A stretch of 64,000 bases of DNA, from NCBI GenBank assembly GCA_021432605.1, contig MU271150.1, forward strand, positions 558,001 through 622,000. Direction: 5' to 3'. Positions within the stretch are counted from its first letter, which is position 1; each line of letters opens with the position of its first letter. The notes under the pieces were generated by a model that was not told where the DNA came from, searched no databases, and worked only from the letters and a program-made list of their open reading frames with translations. Source of the stretch: Coniochaeta sp. PMI_546 (Eukaryota > Ascomycota > Sordariomycetes > Coniochaetales > Coniochaetaceae). The position numbers and the translations under genes were made by a program. This document shows, piece by piece, positions 10,972 through 20,677 of this stretch.

Positions 10972-11805
10972 AGCGTTCTGCTTGATATTGGGTGTTGGCA
11001 GGCCTTCATTGATTCGGGGTGGCCGTTTGCATGGAATGGATATCGCGCGGTTGACAAAAGCTATTGTATACGCATAACCTCGAATAGGCAGTTTTGGGCG
11101 TGTTTAGATTTGTTTGTTCGCTCCGGTTCTTATATAGGTTTACAGAGCTTCGAGTAGTACGACGCAAACGGCACCAGGCTTTATCACTTACATCCTGTCA
11201 GTGACATTGCTTGGCGCTTGTTACACTCGCTACTCACTATCACGTTCAGAACTCAATCGTGCGAGGTGAAATGTTTTGTATTTGGAAGCCATTCTAAGAC
11301 AGCCTTGATAGGCTGCTATGATTATTTCTACTCATATTGTTGCACGACCATCACGACATGATGGGCATATGGGGTGGTCGTTGGGAGATGGAGTGGGATT
11401 CAGACGAACGTACCTTGCGCGACTTACCTTATCAAACATCTCAGAGAACAGGCAACACAAGTTCTATAGGAGCAGATTCTGTTAGCCAGGCCACACAACA
11501 TGTTCGTGAGGAAAATGTAAGGGGGAAGTGAGTGACTGTCAAATGAAGGAAACTCCTATGAACCCTGCACACCGTCTCCTTCCTTCAACATTTGCCAGAC
11601 ATTAATGTCCTCTGCGGCAGAGAAGAGAGCACGTCTCTTCCAGTCTCTGAGTAATGATCCCTCCAATCTCTTCACTTCAACCCATTACCTGGTGATGTAA
11701 CAGCTGATGATCCTCTTCCAAATGAACCAACGCCAATCATGACAAGACTAGAGCATATCTAGGTCTATCTAGAAATGCTGAGTGCAAAGAGACAACGGTC
11801 ATGCA
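10972..11805. other. Intergenic, convergent 3' flanks
   Basis: This is non-coding sequence between convergent genes, AT-richer than its neighbours. Nothing recognisable is seen. Confidence 0.5.
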
Positions 11806-13323
11806 TTAAAGATCCATCATTCGACCATACTGATTCTCCATCTTCTCCAGCTCACTGTAGTTCACCATACAAGTACCGTTGTAGACAGGGTCAGTCGACG
11901 GCTTGTATGCGGCAACTCGAGGGACATCCGGAGCCTGGGTGCTATAACCGGTTGACATGTATGGTTCCATGTAGTGGTCCGTCTCCGTGATGCCCATCCA
12001 TCGCCCATCTCCTGCTTGAATGGGCACCAGTGGCGTGCCGTCTAAGCTCATCATAGTCTGGTCCTGTTGCTGGGTCTGCATCTGGTTGCGCATGTACCTG
12101 TCCTGGGCAAGAATGATCTCCTGTTCTAGTGTTGACGGCGCGCTCCAGGCAAGACTCGGGTTGTTGTTGCTGTTGGTCGGTGGGCAGATGCGCCAGAGCT
12201 CAATCAGTCGGAGTTGCTGCTGCTCGTCTGCCGTCTTGAAGAGTTGGAGCTGAGAAGTCGACAGGCAAGAAGGATCTACTCCGTGGTTGCGAAGTACCGT
12301 CTCTGCAAGGAGATGCTCGCTTTGCGGCGGCTCGGATGCTGGTCGAGGTGACGGCTGCGGGGGGTCTACCAGTTGGTGGGCCAGATGGGCGGAGTGAGTA
12401 TAATGCTGCGAGACATAGACGATCTTGGGCGGCTCCTGTGGTCCCTGAACGGGGTCCAAGCTCATATTCTTGGTGAACATGGCGGCCAGGCGCTCCTCAT
12501 CGGCCATGCTTGGCTGGTTGAGGAACATGTTTTCCTGCTGGATGACATCAGTTAGCCCATTTGTGGTCTTCATACCCAAGATATGAGGAACAAGATACCA
12601 AGCTGCAGTACAGCACCCGAGAGAGCCCCAGCTTGAAGACGCTCAGATGTTTGGCGAAAGATTAGTGAGGGCAAGATAGCAAACAGTTTGCAAGCTCGTG
12701 GCTCGTTGCGTGTCAGAAGAAATCGTCTTATATTTGGCTATGCTAAGTACTGGAGCTCGACAAGTTTTTTGTCGGAGGAACAAAGAGAAGAGATAGGTAA
12801 GGTAGGGGTCAGTGGTTGGAGTCAAGCGGCAGCGATGATAAGTCAAGAACGGTATTGGAGTCGTTGCCGTGTCTTGTCTTTATTGGAGGCCGATCCTGGA
12901 TTATTAGATGGTGATTTGGACTTGAGATGGTGACGATAGAGGGGTTGTGAGAATGACGTCTGCTCAGCACGGCAGTGAGAGCAAGGTAAGCAACCGCCTT
13001 CGTCTGGTCTGTAACGTGGACGAGGAAGCTGAACGAGAATATGTCAGAAGTCAGAGCAAGTTCATGAAGGAGTCGAAAAGAGAAATGGTCGGGCCAAAGC
13101 TATGGAGGATCTTGATATTTAAAGATGTAGCAACCTGGGTTGCATGGGTCTGCAGTTGTGATTTGAACTCAAGATGAAGGAGGGGCCGAATCCGAGCAGC
13201 CAGCTCATTGGAGCCTGAATTGTCGACGGCTCGGCGGACCTGCGTTTCGTTGGCGTCATGTCGCCTAAGACCACCTGTCATGGGGTTGGAAGGTCCTCCC
13301 TCTCTGAGGTCTTGAATGCGCAT
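11806..13323 (-). CDS. Uncharacterised Gln-rich fungal protein (two-exon model)
   Basis: The main exon runs 12534-11806 and the proposed first exon 13323-13135 (ATG at 13323, RIQDLREGGPSN; then DETQVRRAV-like helix and ELAARIRPLLHLEF). The junction is a GTTGCT donor at 13134 and a CAGCAG acceptor preceded by CTAAC/CTGATG, in matching phase, giving about 305 residues. The intron would be 600 nt, unusually long here, so a single-exon start at 12579 (MGMKTTNGLTDVIQQ) is the alternative. The C-terminal part is rich in Gln, Pro and Tyr (QMQTQQQDQTMM) and ends with LEKMENQYGRMMDL. No known domain was recognised. The J-protein gene at 14201 is divergent. Confidence 0.5.
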
Positions 13324-14200
13324 GTCAAGCTGCTTCTCGATTCAGCTGAACAAGACATCTAAATCTAAGCAGCTCAGGGTTCTGAATCAGACACTGGATA
13401 CTCCTACATGGACTCGAAATGCTATCTCAACTCACCAGATGTTTCCCAAGTCCACGATCACTGAACCGTGAATGAAGTTCGTTGGGCAGTCACACAGGCA
13501 GCATTCCCCAATAATGGTCATGCGTCGCAGGCGGGTAGCGGACATGAAACGAGAGACCCCTGCCCAACGAGGCGGTGACACGAAAAAGATACAGCACCGG
13601 GTTCTGGCCGCTAAATCTTGATTCAGGCGTACTACAGTACAATTCCGTACAGCAACACCTGAACATTCTTAGTTTCATTCCGTCGCGAAGAGCATCTCCG
13701 TTCCGCTAGCTACAGGGCGCCAACTTGATATCATCACCGTCCCTTCTTCAACAGGTCGGTCAGGTCAACGTGTCAAGTAAGTCCAGAACGGAAGGCGGGG
13801 CTCTGCATCTTTCAACCCTGCAGAGTCAGACTCTTCAAGTTGGTGCCAGTTGGTGGGGTGCCGAATAGTAGACCCACCCACATTGGAGATCTCGAACAAG
13901 GATCAAGGTACGTACCTTTCACGAAGCCACAATGTCCTCGGCATATGTCAATCAAGCCACATATGCAACATGTGTAACGCCACACATGACGTCTGCTTCA
14001 TGACCACTGCTTCATGACCACTTAAACCTTCGACATTCGTAGCTGAACTGGAAGGCCCAACTTGCCTTGAGTCCGCCACCGCCTCCAATACCCTCATACC
14101 CAGGCAAGGCTGGGATCTGCCTGACTGCAATATTCCCATTTTATTCTTTCGCCTACTTCAACTTTGACCTGGGATTCAACAGCAGTACCTATACTTCAAG
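13324..14200. other. Divergent intergenic region
   Basis: This lies upstream of the Gln-rich gene (minus) and the J-protein gene (plus). It contains a short local duplication, CTTCATGACCACTGCTTCATGACCACT, near 13996-14022. No supported gene is present, although an additional 5' exon of the minus-strand gene cannot be excluded. Confidence 0.45.
13997..14022. repeat. Short tandem duplication (13-bp unit)
   Basis: The 13-base unit GCTTCATGACCAC occurs twice in succession about 180 bases upstream of the J-protein ATG. It is a simple local duplication; any regulatory role is unknown. Confidence 0.5.
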
Positions 14201-15178
14201 ATGACGTCCGCAGGAGCCCCTCCTAACTACTGTAAGTTGCATCGTCTTCCGCCCGTAAACTGCATCTGGAGGAGGTATCTAACTCAGGCATACAGACGCT
14301 ATCCTCGAGATATCCGAGACTGCTTCGACAACTCAGATCCGCGATGCATACAAGAAGTGAGTAATCCAAAGCACCGCTCTCTGTCCTCTCACATACTGAT
14401 AACCGTTGCAGAGCCGCCCTCAAGACCCACCCCGACCGCGTCCCCCAAGACTCCCCAGAACGGGCCTCCCGCACGCGCAAGTTCCAAATAGTCAATGACG
14501 CCTACTACACCCTCTCCGACCCATCCAGGCGACGCGAATACGACGCCCAGCGCAAGCTCTTCGGCGGCGGCGGCAGCCGCTCCAGCTACAGCAATCCCTT
14601 CGCCGACACGGACGCCGACGACTCTGTCCCCGGCGAACCACAACCCAGCGCCGGGGCGGGGGGCGGCGGCGGAGCAGCGCAGAGCGCCTACAGCTGGGCA
14701 TGGAATTACTTCACCGGCCAGGGCGCCGACAGCCAGGCGCGCCAGCAGACGGAGAACGCACAGTTCGCCGACGTGTTCGAGGAGATGCTGCGGGAGGAGG
14801 GCATGGCCGACCCGAACACCAACCGGCCAACGAGCAAGTTCTGGAGCGTGATTGGAGGCTTGAGCGGCGGTGCGCTGGGGTTCATCATGGCGAATGTGCC
14901 GGGGCTGATAGGTGGTGCTGTTGCCGGAAACCGGCTCGGCGCTGTCAGGGACGCGAAGGGGAAGAGTGTTTACTCCGTCTTTCAGGTGAGTTTTGATGCT
15001 CGCCTAAGTCTGGGCTCGGCCGAGGCTTCATTCGGTGCGCACCGTGCTGGGAGTTGACGAGGGTGCTCTCATGTGGGCTCTTTGGCTAACACTGTCATAG
15101 GAACTTCCACAAGACGAGCGAGCTAGGTTGCTCACCCAGCTGGCGGCCAAGGTGTTCAGCCATGCTGTGGGTATCTGA
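14201..15178 (+). CDS. J-domain protein with glycine-zipper segment
   Basis: There are four exons, 14201-14231, 14296-14356, 14412-14985 and 15101-15178, giving 247 residues. The J domain is N-terminal (PPNYYAILEISETAS, DAYKKAALK) with HPD at 37-39, then VNDAYYTLSDPSRRREYD. A Gly/Ser-rich linker follows, then a conserved segment FADVFEEMLREEGM. A Gly-rich apolar stretch comes next (VIGGLSGGALGFIMANVPGL, then GGAVAGNRLGAV), resembling a glycine zipper that could insert in or associate with membranes. The tail contains VFQELPQDERARLLTQLAAK. It is a presumed Hsp70 co-chaperone; the partner and compartment are not evident, since there is no signal peptide. All splice junctions are canonical and in phase. 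Confidence 0.85.
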
Positions 15179-15524
15179 TCAGCCGTGATTCTGCTCCTTC
15201 GATTGGTTCCTTTTCTTCTCCTTGTCTTTTGGGTACCGGGTACTACCGCGGCGGCTTCGGAGTCTGGGTTCTCAAGGTTAGAAACTAGGGCAACAGATGC
15301 AGCAACGCGGTTCGTTCAGAGTCTGGTTCTTTCACACATGACTCTTAGCAAATACATGGCTAGGACGGCAGGGCCCAAGCGCGCGGATTTTCTAGATAGC
15401 TGAATTCATAATATACCCCTGACCACAGTCTGTATCGGTACATTATAGTTCCTCATACGCGTTACACCTTCAACGAAGTAGCGCATGTATAACATACCTT
15501 TGAAAAGTGGAAAAGAATGGCTAC
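15179..15524. other. Intergenic, convergent 3' flanks
   Basis: This stretch lies between the J-protein and hydrolase stop codons. Nothing recognisable is seen. Confidence 0.5.
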
Positions 15525-16701
15525 TTAACCTGAGAGCAGCCACTTCAGCGCCTCAAGCGAGTCTTGATAATGCTTCTGCCAGTACTTCTTGTCCTGTATG
15601 TGAAGCCCAGGAAGCTGCACGTAGAACGCGTGAGGAAGTCCTGGGTACAAATCCAGTTTCGTTTTGATCCCCGCCTCTTGCCAGACCTCGTTCGTGATAA
15701 GAGTACAGTCCCTGACTGGATCAAGACCGAAGGCCTGAAAATACGTCTTTGGTATTCTGGTGTGATCAAACAGCACAGGTGCAGCGAGAGGGCTTGTCAG
15801 GTCGGGCTTGTAGTTTTCTTTGCCGATTTCAGTAGCAGGACAACGAGAATTAGGATGACATGGATACTCACTCCGTACGAAAGCAACAGACTCGGCAGTC
15901 AACAGTGGAGCCTGCGCATTTTGCTTCATGCTGATGAAGAAGGGCTTGTACTTCTCAGGTACGCTCTCTTCGGTGAGGGCCGAGGTGCCCGCTGCGTAGA
16001 TTCCGGTTAAGGGGGGCAGGCTGCCTCTCGAGTCTCGATAGAGGTGCGCAATGGTGAGAGCTAGATCAGCACCGGCACTCTCGCCGGCTAGTATGAAGCC
16101 TTTCTCGGGGTTGATGCCAAGCTTTTGGACATTCTCTGCGACCTACAACATCATCAGGAGTGTTCCTAACCATGGTAAATCAAAACCACTCACCCATTTC
16201 AGCCCATCGAACGAGTCGAATATCGGAGAAGGGAATGGGTGCTCCGGCGCATGTCTATACTGCACGTCCACCGAGATGCCACCGAGTGAGGCGAAGAGAT
16301 GGCACAGCCAAGCTTCAGTCTCTACATCTCCTACGACGAACCCTCCACCGTGGTATACAACCATTCCAGGGCTACCATCATCTGGACGGATAAGCGGCTT
16401 GTGCACTCGCACGGTAATCTGATTTCCATCCCGGATGGGGACCTCGATGTCTTCCTCGACACAGTTCTCGTCCTTGGGTGGCGGCAACTTCTTTCTCATC
16501 TGTGCAATGATGGCGCGGATTTGATACAGATCTGTACTCATAGTCCATCCTCGAAACAGTTGAGGATTTTGATCGAGTACCTGAAGATGAAAGTTAGGGA
16601 GGACAAGTTATGAAAATGCGGACTGTATTGATCCGAGTACTTACTTCCTTGAACTCGGGATCAATATTGGACGTGGCCTCGATCTGTTCCAGAGTCAACA
16701 T
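15525..16701 (-). CDS. Alpha/beta hydrolase, HSL (hormone-sensitive-lipase-like) type
   Basis: There are four exons, 16701-16645, 16580-16194, 16142-15872 and 15817-15525, giving 335 residues. The oxyanion-hole motif HGGG is at 96-99 (VVYHGGGFVVGD), the nucleophile elbow GESAG at 168-172 with Ser170, the acid region at FGLDPVRD and the catalytic His in PGLPHAFY. These are diagnostic of the HSL/GDXG family of esterases and lipases. There is no signal peptide, so the enzyme is probably cytosolic. The third intron (54 nt) is a multiple of three and has no stop, so its retention would add 18 residues between the nucleophile and the acid residue. The substrate is unknown. The gene is head-to-head with COX17. 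Confidence 0.85.
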
Positions 16702-17280
16702 CTTGAAAATGATGGTGAGATGATTTCCAAATCGAAGTTCGATCGCGGTAGGCGGAGGAAGACAACTGAGGGTAAATTATAGGATCTCATGCAATGGAAA
16801 GACAGATTTATAGTAGCACTAGCTACCTGTCGGAAGGGAGCGGCCACTTGACCCAGCGCGCGTATGGTAAGACGGCGACATTGGTGATCCCGAGACGTCA
16901 CCGCCCCGGGCACTCTATCCGCCCACTGACTTGGAGACATATACAATCGTGGATGAAAGGCTTGGCTCGAATGAGATAGCCTTGTTTGCTATTGCTACTC
17001 TCAAGTACTGCTGCTGTTCACTGGTATGCACAGAAATCGTGAAAGTTTCGAAGCAGATTCAGATACCTAGCCGAGTGTTGTCAACCTTGGGCTTCCTACG
17101 TCGTGTAAGAATAGGGGAACCTGCATCACGTGATCGGCCCCATCGATGACGGAAGGCGTGGTCGGCAAGAGTCGGGCCAAAAAGTTGCGATCGCGACTGA
17201 CAAATCGCATGTCCCTCGTGAATTCGTGATTACTTTGAGCATCCGTTTACCCTTTCCCACATCACAACACATCATACAAT
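16702..17280. other. Divergent promoter region, hydrolase / COX17
   Basis: This 579-base region is shared by two divergent genes. It contains a 10-bp E-box palindrome about 150 bases before the COX17 ATG, and the leader before COX17 is C/A-rich. No coding frame is present. Confidence 0.6.
17125..17134. promoter_or_regulatory. E-box palindrome ATCACGTGAT
   Basis: This is a perfect inverted repeat containing TCACGTGA, the preferred form for Cbf1/SREBP-type bHLH factors in fungi, placed about 150 bases upstream of COX17. The function is inferred from sequence and position only. Confidence 0.4.
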
Positions 17281-17630
17281 ATGGCCTCTCAAGCTCTCAA
17301 CATGCGTAAGTCTCTTACAAGCTCTATTCGAGGGTTCATCACTGACCTAGTCCCCTCAATGCAGCTTCACTCACCCCAGGCGCAAACAGCAACGCCGCTG
17401 CGAGCTCCGACGCAGCAGCGTCCAAGCCCAAGGTACGCCGCCACGCTAAAGTGGTATTTGTTACTATTGCTAACATGCTCTTCTCACAGCCATGCTGCGT
17501 ATGCAAGGACGAGAAGTCGAAGCGCGACGAGTGCATGCTATTTTCGACCGGATCCGACCCGAGCATAGAATGCAAGAGCACCATCGATCAATACCGGAGC
17601 TGCATGGCTGGATTCGGATTCAAAGTATGA
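17281..17630 (+). CDS. COX17: COX17 cytochrome c oxidase copper chaperone
   Basis: There are three exons, 17281-17305, 17365-17432 and 17490-17630, giving 77 residues. The signature KPCCVCKDEKSKRDEC carries the Cu(I)-binding cysteines (Cys33, Cys34) and twin CX9C motifs: Cys36-Cys46 and Cys59-Cys69 (SCMAGFGFKV end). COX17 acts in the mitochondrial intermembrane space, where it is folded by the Mia40 relay, and hands copper to Sco1 and Cox11 for cytochrome oxidase assembly. The N-terminal ~30 residues are Ala/Ser-rich, without conserved features. The small-exon structure is typical for filamentous fungi. Confidence 0.93.
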
Positions 17631-18272
17631 GGGAGCAGAGCCAAGGGGAAGATGAGCTGTACGATGGTCTGTAGGATAAGCTCTTGAATTGTACATATGG
17701 GATAGACGGCGCATGGCAACACCTGAATAGATTCGGATTCTCTACTCAATGGCGAGATGGCAAGAAACTCGTGGCCTGTCAGCATGTTTGACCTCGACCG
17801 TTCCGCATACAAGCATTTGGAAGAGGGTCATGTACAATTCGGTGCTGGAGGCACAGAGGAGGCACTCGCTCCTGCTCTTGTATCATGTGGAGCTTCGCGA
17901 CAACTACCTAGGTAATGATGCCTTGAGCTGCAACCGGCAGCCGGAACAAACGAGGACGCAGCTGTGCAAGAGTCCACGAGGACATATTGATCGGGAAAGG
18001 ACACCGTGATATAGCCATTGACCTAACAGACTGTAGTTTACTTCGTCATGAAGGTACCTAAGGTAGTCTGTTTGGCCTTCGATACTGGCTTACAATACTG
18101 GTCGCGGCATTGACCACTTAGAGAACCAGATGGGCCTGAACATTAAGTGGGGCACGATAGTCCAAAACTCCACAGTGGCAGAATGCTCATCCCCGCCAAA
18201 ATTTTATTCTTATCGCAGTTCACGAAGTTCTGTATCTTCAATGTCGGTGTGAACCAGATTCCGAGTTTCAAG
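17631..18272. other. Intergenic between COX17 and PXR1
   Basis: This holds the 3' flank of COX17 and the upstream region of PXR1 in tandem orientation. I see no gene or repeat. Confidence 0.5.
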
Positions 18273-19563
18273 ATGGGCCTCTCAGCGCCCAAAAGGTCGG
18301 GTTTCCCGGCAGACGTGCTCAGATGGCTTTCTAATACTAACTTCAATGCAGGAGGCAACTGATACAGACAGACCCCAACAACAACAACTGGGCACGCAAC
18401 ACCAACACATTCGGCCAGAAGATCCTGCGAGCCGCCGGCTGGACGCCAGGCGAGTACCTCGGAGCCAAGGATGCCGCCCACGCCGCCCACCACACAGCGG
18501 CCAGCGCGTCTCATATCAAGGTCTTTCTGAAGGAGGACAGTCTCGGGTTGGGAGCTAAGCGGAACAATGGCGACCAATGCACCGGACTCGATGCCTTCCA
18601 GGACCTTCTCGGCAGGTTAAATGGAAAGAGCGAGGCGGAAATTGAGATTCAGCAGGAGAAGCGAATGGCAGTCCAGCGCAACATCTACATTGAGCAGAAG
18701 TTTGGTGCTATGAGATTTGTCCCTGGTGGCTGGTTGGTTGGCGACCAGGAGACGAAGGCCTTGGAGGCGCTGGAGGTCCTATCGAAGGAACAGAAAGCGG
18801 CCAGAACCGATAAGGAGGATGTAGTGTCTGATTCCAGCGACTCAGATTCGAGCGAGTCCGATGAGGAGGTGCCAGAGCAGACAGCACCAAAATCCAAGAA
18901 GCGGAAAGCGGACGACACAACCGAGCCCACTGATTCAGCAAGGAAATCATCCAAGAAGCGGAAGTCTGACAGTGAGTCTGGTGTCGAGACTGAGAAAGAG
19001 AGTCGTAAGAGACAAAAGAAGGAGAAGAAGGCCAAGAAAGGGAAAGATAATGTCGCCGATGAAGGCGAGGACAGTGGCTTGGGGCCGAAGGAGAAGAGGA
19101 AGAGCAAGGGACCCAAATCTCGGAAGAACGTCTCGGGGGAGAACACTAGTGACGAAGTTGGCACTTCTGAAGCTTCCATCGAACGAGCAGCAAAGAAGGC
19201 AAAGAAAGAGAAGCGAAGGAAGGGCCGTGAGTCGAAGAGCACTGATGACTCCGATACCGAGCAAAAGCGGTCAAAGAAGAACCGGCGGAAAGACAAGGAT
19301 GCCAATGCGGCAGTTTCAACGGAGCCTATGGAATCTGAAGAGACAGAGAATGCTGGCAGTGCTACCTCCATATCAACACCCACGGCAAGCGGGACGTCGA
19401 CTCCTCTTCACCATCGCTCACGGGCGAGGTTCATCGCGCAGAAGAGGATGGCTTTTGCCGACCCCAAGGCTCTTGCTCAGGTAGGTCATACGTCTACCCT
19501 TCCAGATGAGATGTCTGAACTAACTGTAATCCACAGATTTTCATGATGAAGCCAGCGACATAG
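18273..19563 (+). CDS. PXR1: PXR1/PINX1 G-patch RNA-binding protein
   Basis: There are three exons, 18273-18295, 18352-19480 and 19537-19563, giving 392 residues; the last exon encodes only IFMMKPAT, matching the conserved DPKALAEIF-type end. The start MGLSAPKRR is followed by DPNNNNWARNTNTFGQKIL and the G-patch (AAGWTPGEYLGAKDAAH, then SLGLGAKR). A second conserved block is RNIYIEQKFGAMRFVPGGWL. The remainder is a long Lys/Glu/Ser-rich region with many KKRK and KEKR clusters, typical of nucleolar targeting. In yeast, Pxr1 activates the DEAH helicase Prp43 in rRNA and snoRNA 3'-end maturation and can inhibit telomerase. Confidence 0.92.
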
Positions 19564-20677
19564 AAATAGACTTGCCAGTTGCTTCCAAGAGTTTTATACC
19601 CACTGAGCCGGACCCCATGAGCTCAATATTGTGATGTAACGCCTGAATTGTGTGAGCACGTACAGTTGGACCGCCACATCTCGGAATGACTCCATGGTAC
19701 ATCGCTTGGGTGGAGTGAGTCAAGCCTTAAAATGTACTGCATGATTACGCATACCAATCCTTATAAACCTGCCAACGAGCTTGTATTGTCGTGTTCCTCT
19801 CGGAACTTCCTTCGATGTACCACATTCGATAACCGAGATCAGATAGTACGAACAGACTGCTGGATAATTACAGACTAGCCGACCAAAGGACTAGACAACG
19901 CAGTGCGAGTTCTGATGTACGACTATTTGGAGGTGTATCCCTTCACTGAACGAAGGTCGCCGTGCTCATACGCATAATATCACCACAAGTTCGGACTTTA
20001 AACGGCTCATATTAGGTATGTGGTTCAAATATGGCTGGCCAGAAGTGGCACGAAGGTATCCGGGTAGCTGCTTCCTCCCTTCAGAATTGGTTCCGATTGT
20101 GGTTGGCTTGCTATTTTGGACATCTTGATTGTGAAGAAACGATACAAACGTGTAGGCTATCATCAGTCTTAATACCTATCATATCGTAAAACTTTATGTT
20201 GGCTATAGTGTTAGGTGAATGTCGATATGTTTTTCCAACACAGCATGCCTGTCAAATCCTGCTAACTCTTTTCGATAGACATCAGTAGTAGGCTGTCCTT
20301 TGGAGTATTGAAGCGTTGTTTATTCCACCCTATAGCGAAATCACTTGGTCTTCACTGTTCGCTCATCATGACTACATGCTGTTGAACTGGCACGGTGAGT
20401 GGCTTCAACTGACGCTCACCGGACCTTACCTCAAACAAGCAGCGAGACTTGATCGCGTCTGTTGACGCTGGGGACGTGTGCCGAGCATAACCACATTGCG
20501 AGACCTGTACTCGTGTCTCTGCGTATTCGTGACTTCGCATGATCAACTTCCGTCAGTCACTGCCGGTCTCGCTTCTATCTCGTCCTCACTAAATTGCTTT
20601 AGCACACTAATCTTCATCATCGCCCTCGCTATCTGATACCTTCTGCCTCTCATCCTCAATTTCCCACGGCGGCTGTC
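19564..20677. other. Intergenic (1.1 kb)
   Basis: This holds the 3' flank of PXR1 and the upstream region of the BTB-like gene. The last ~100 bases before the ATG at 20678 are pyrimidine-rich, as in a 5' leader. No gene was recognised. Confidence 0.5.
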
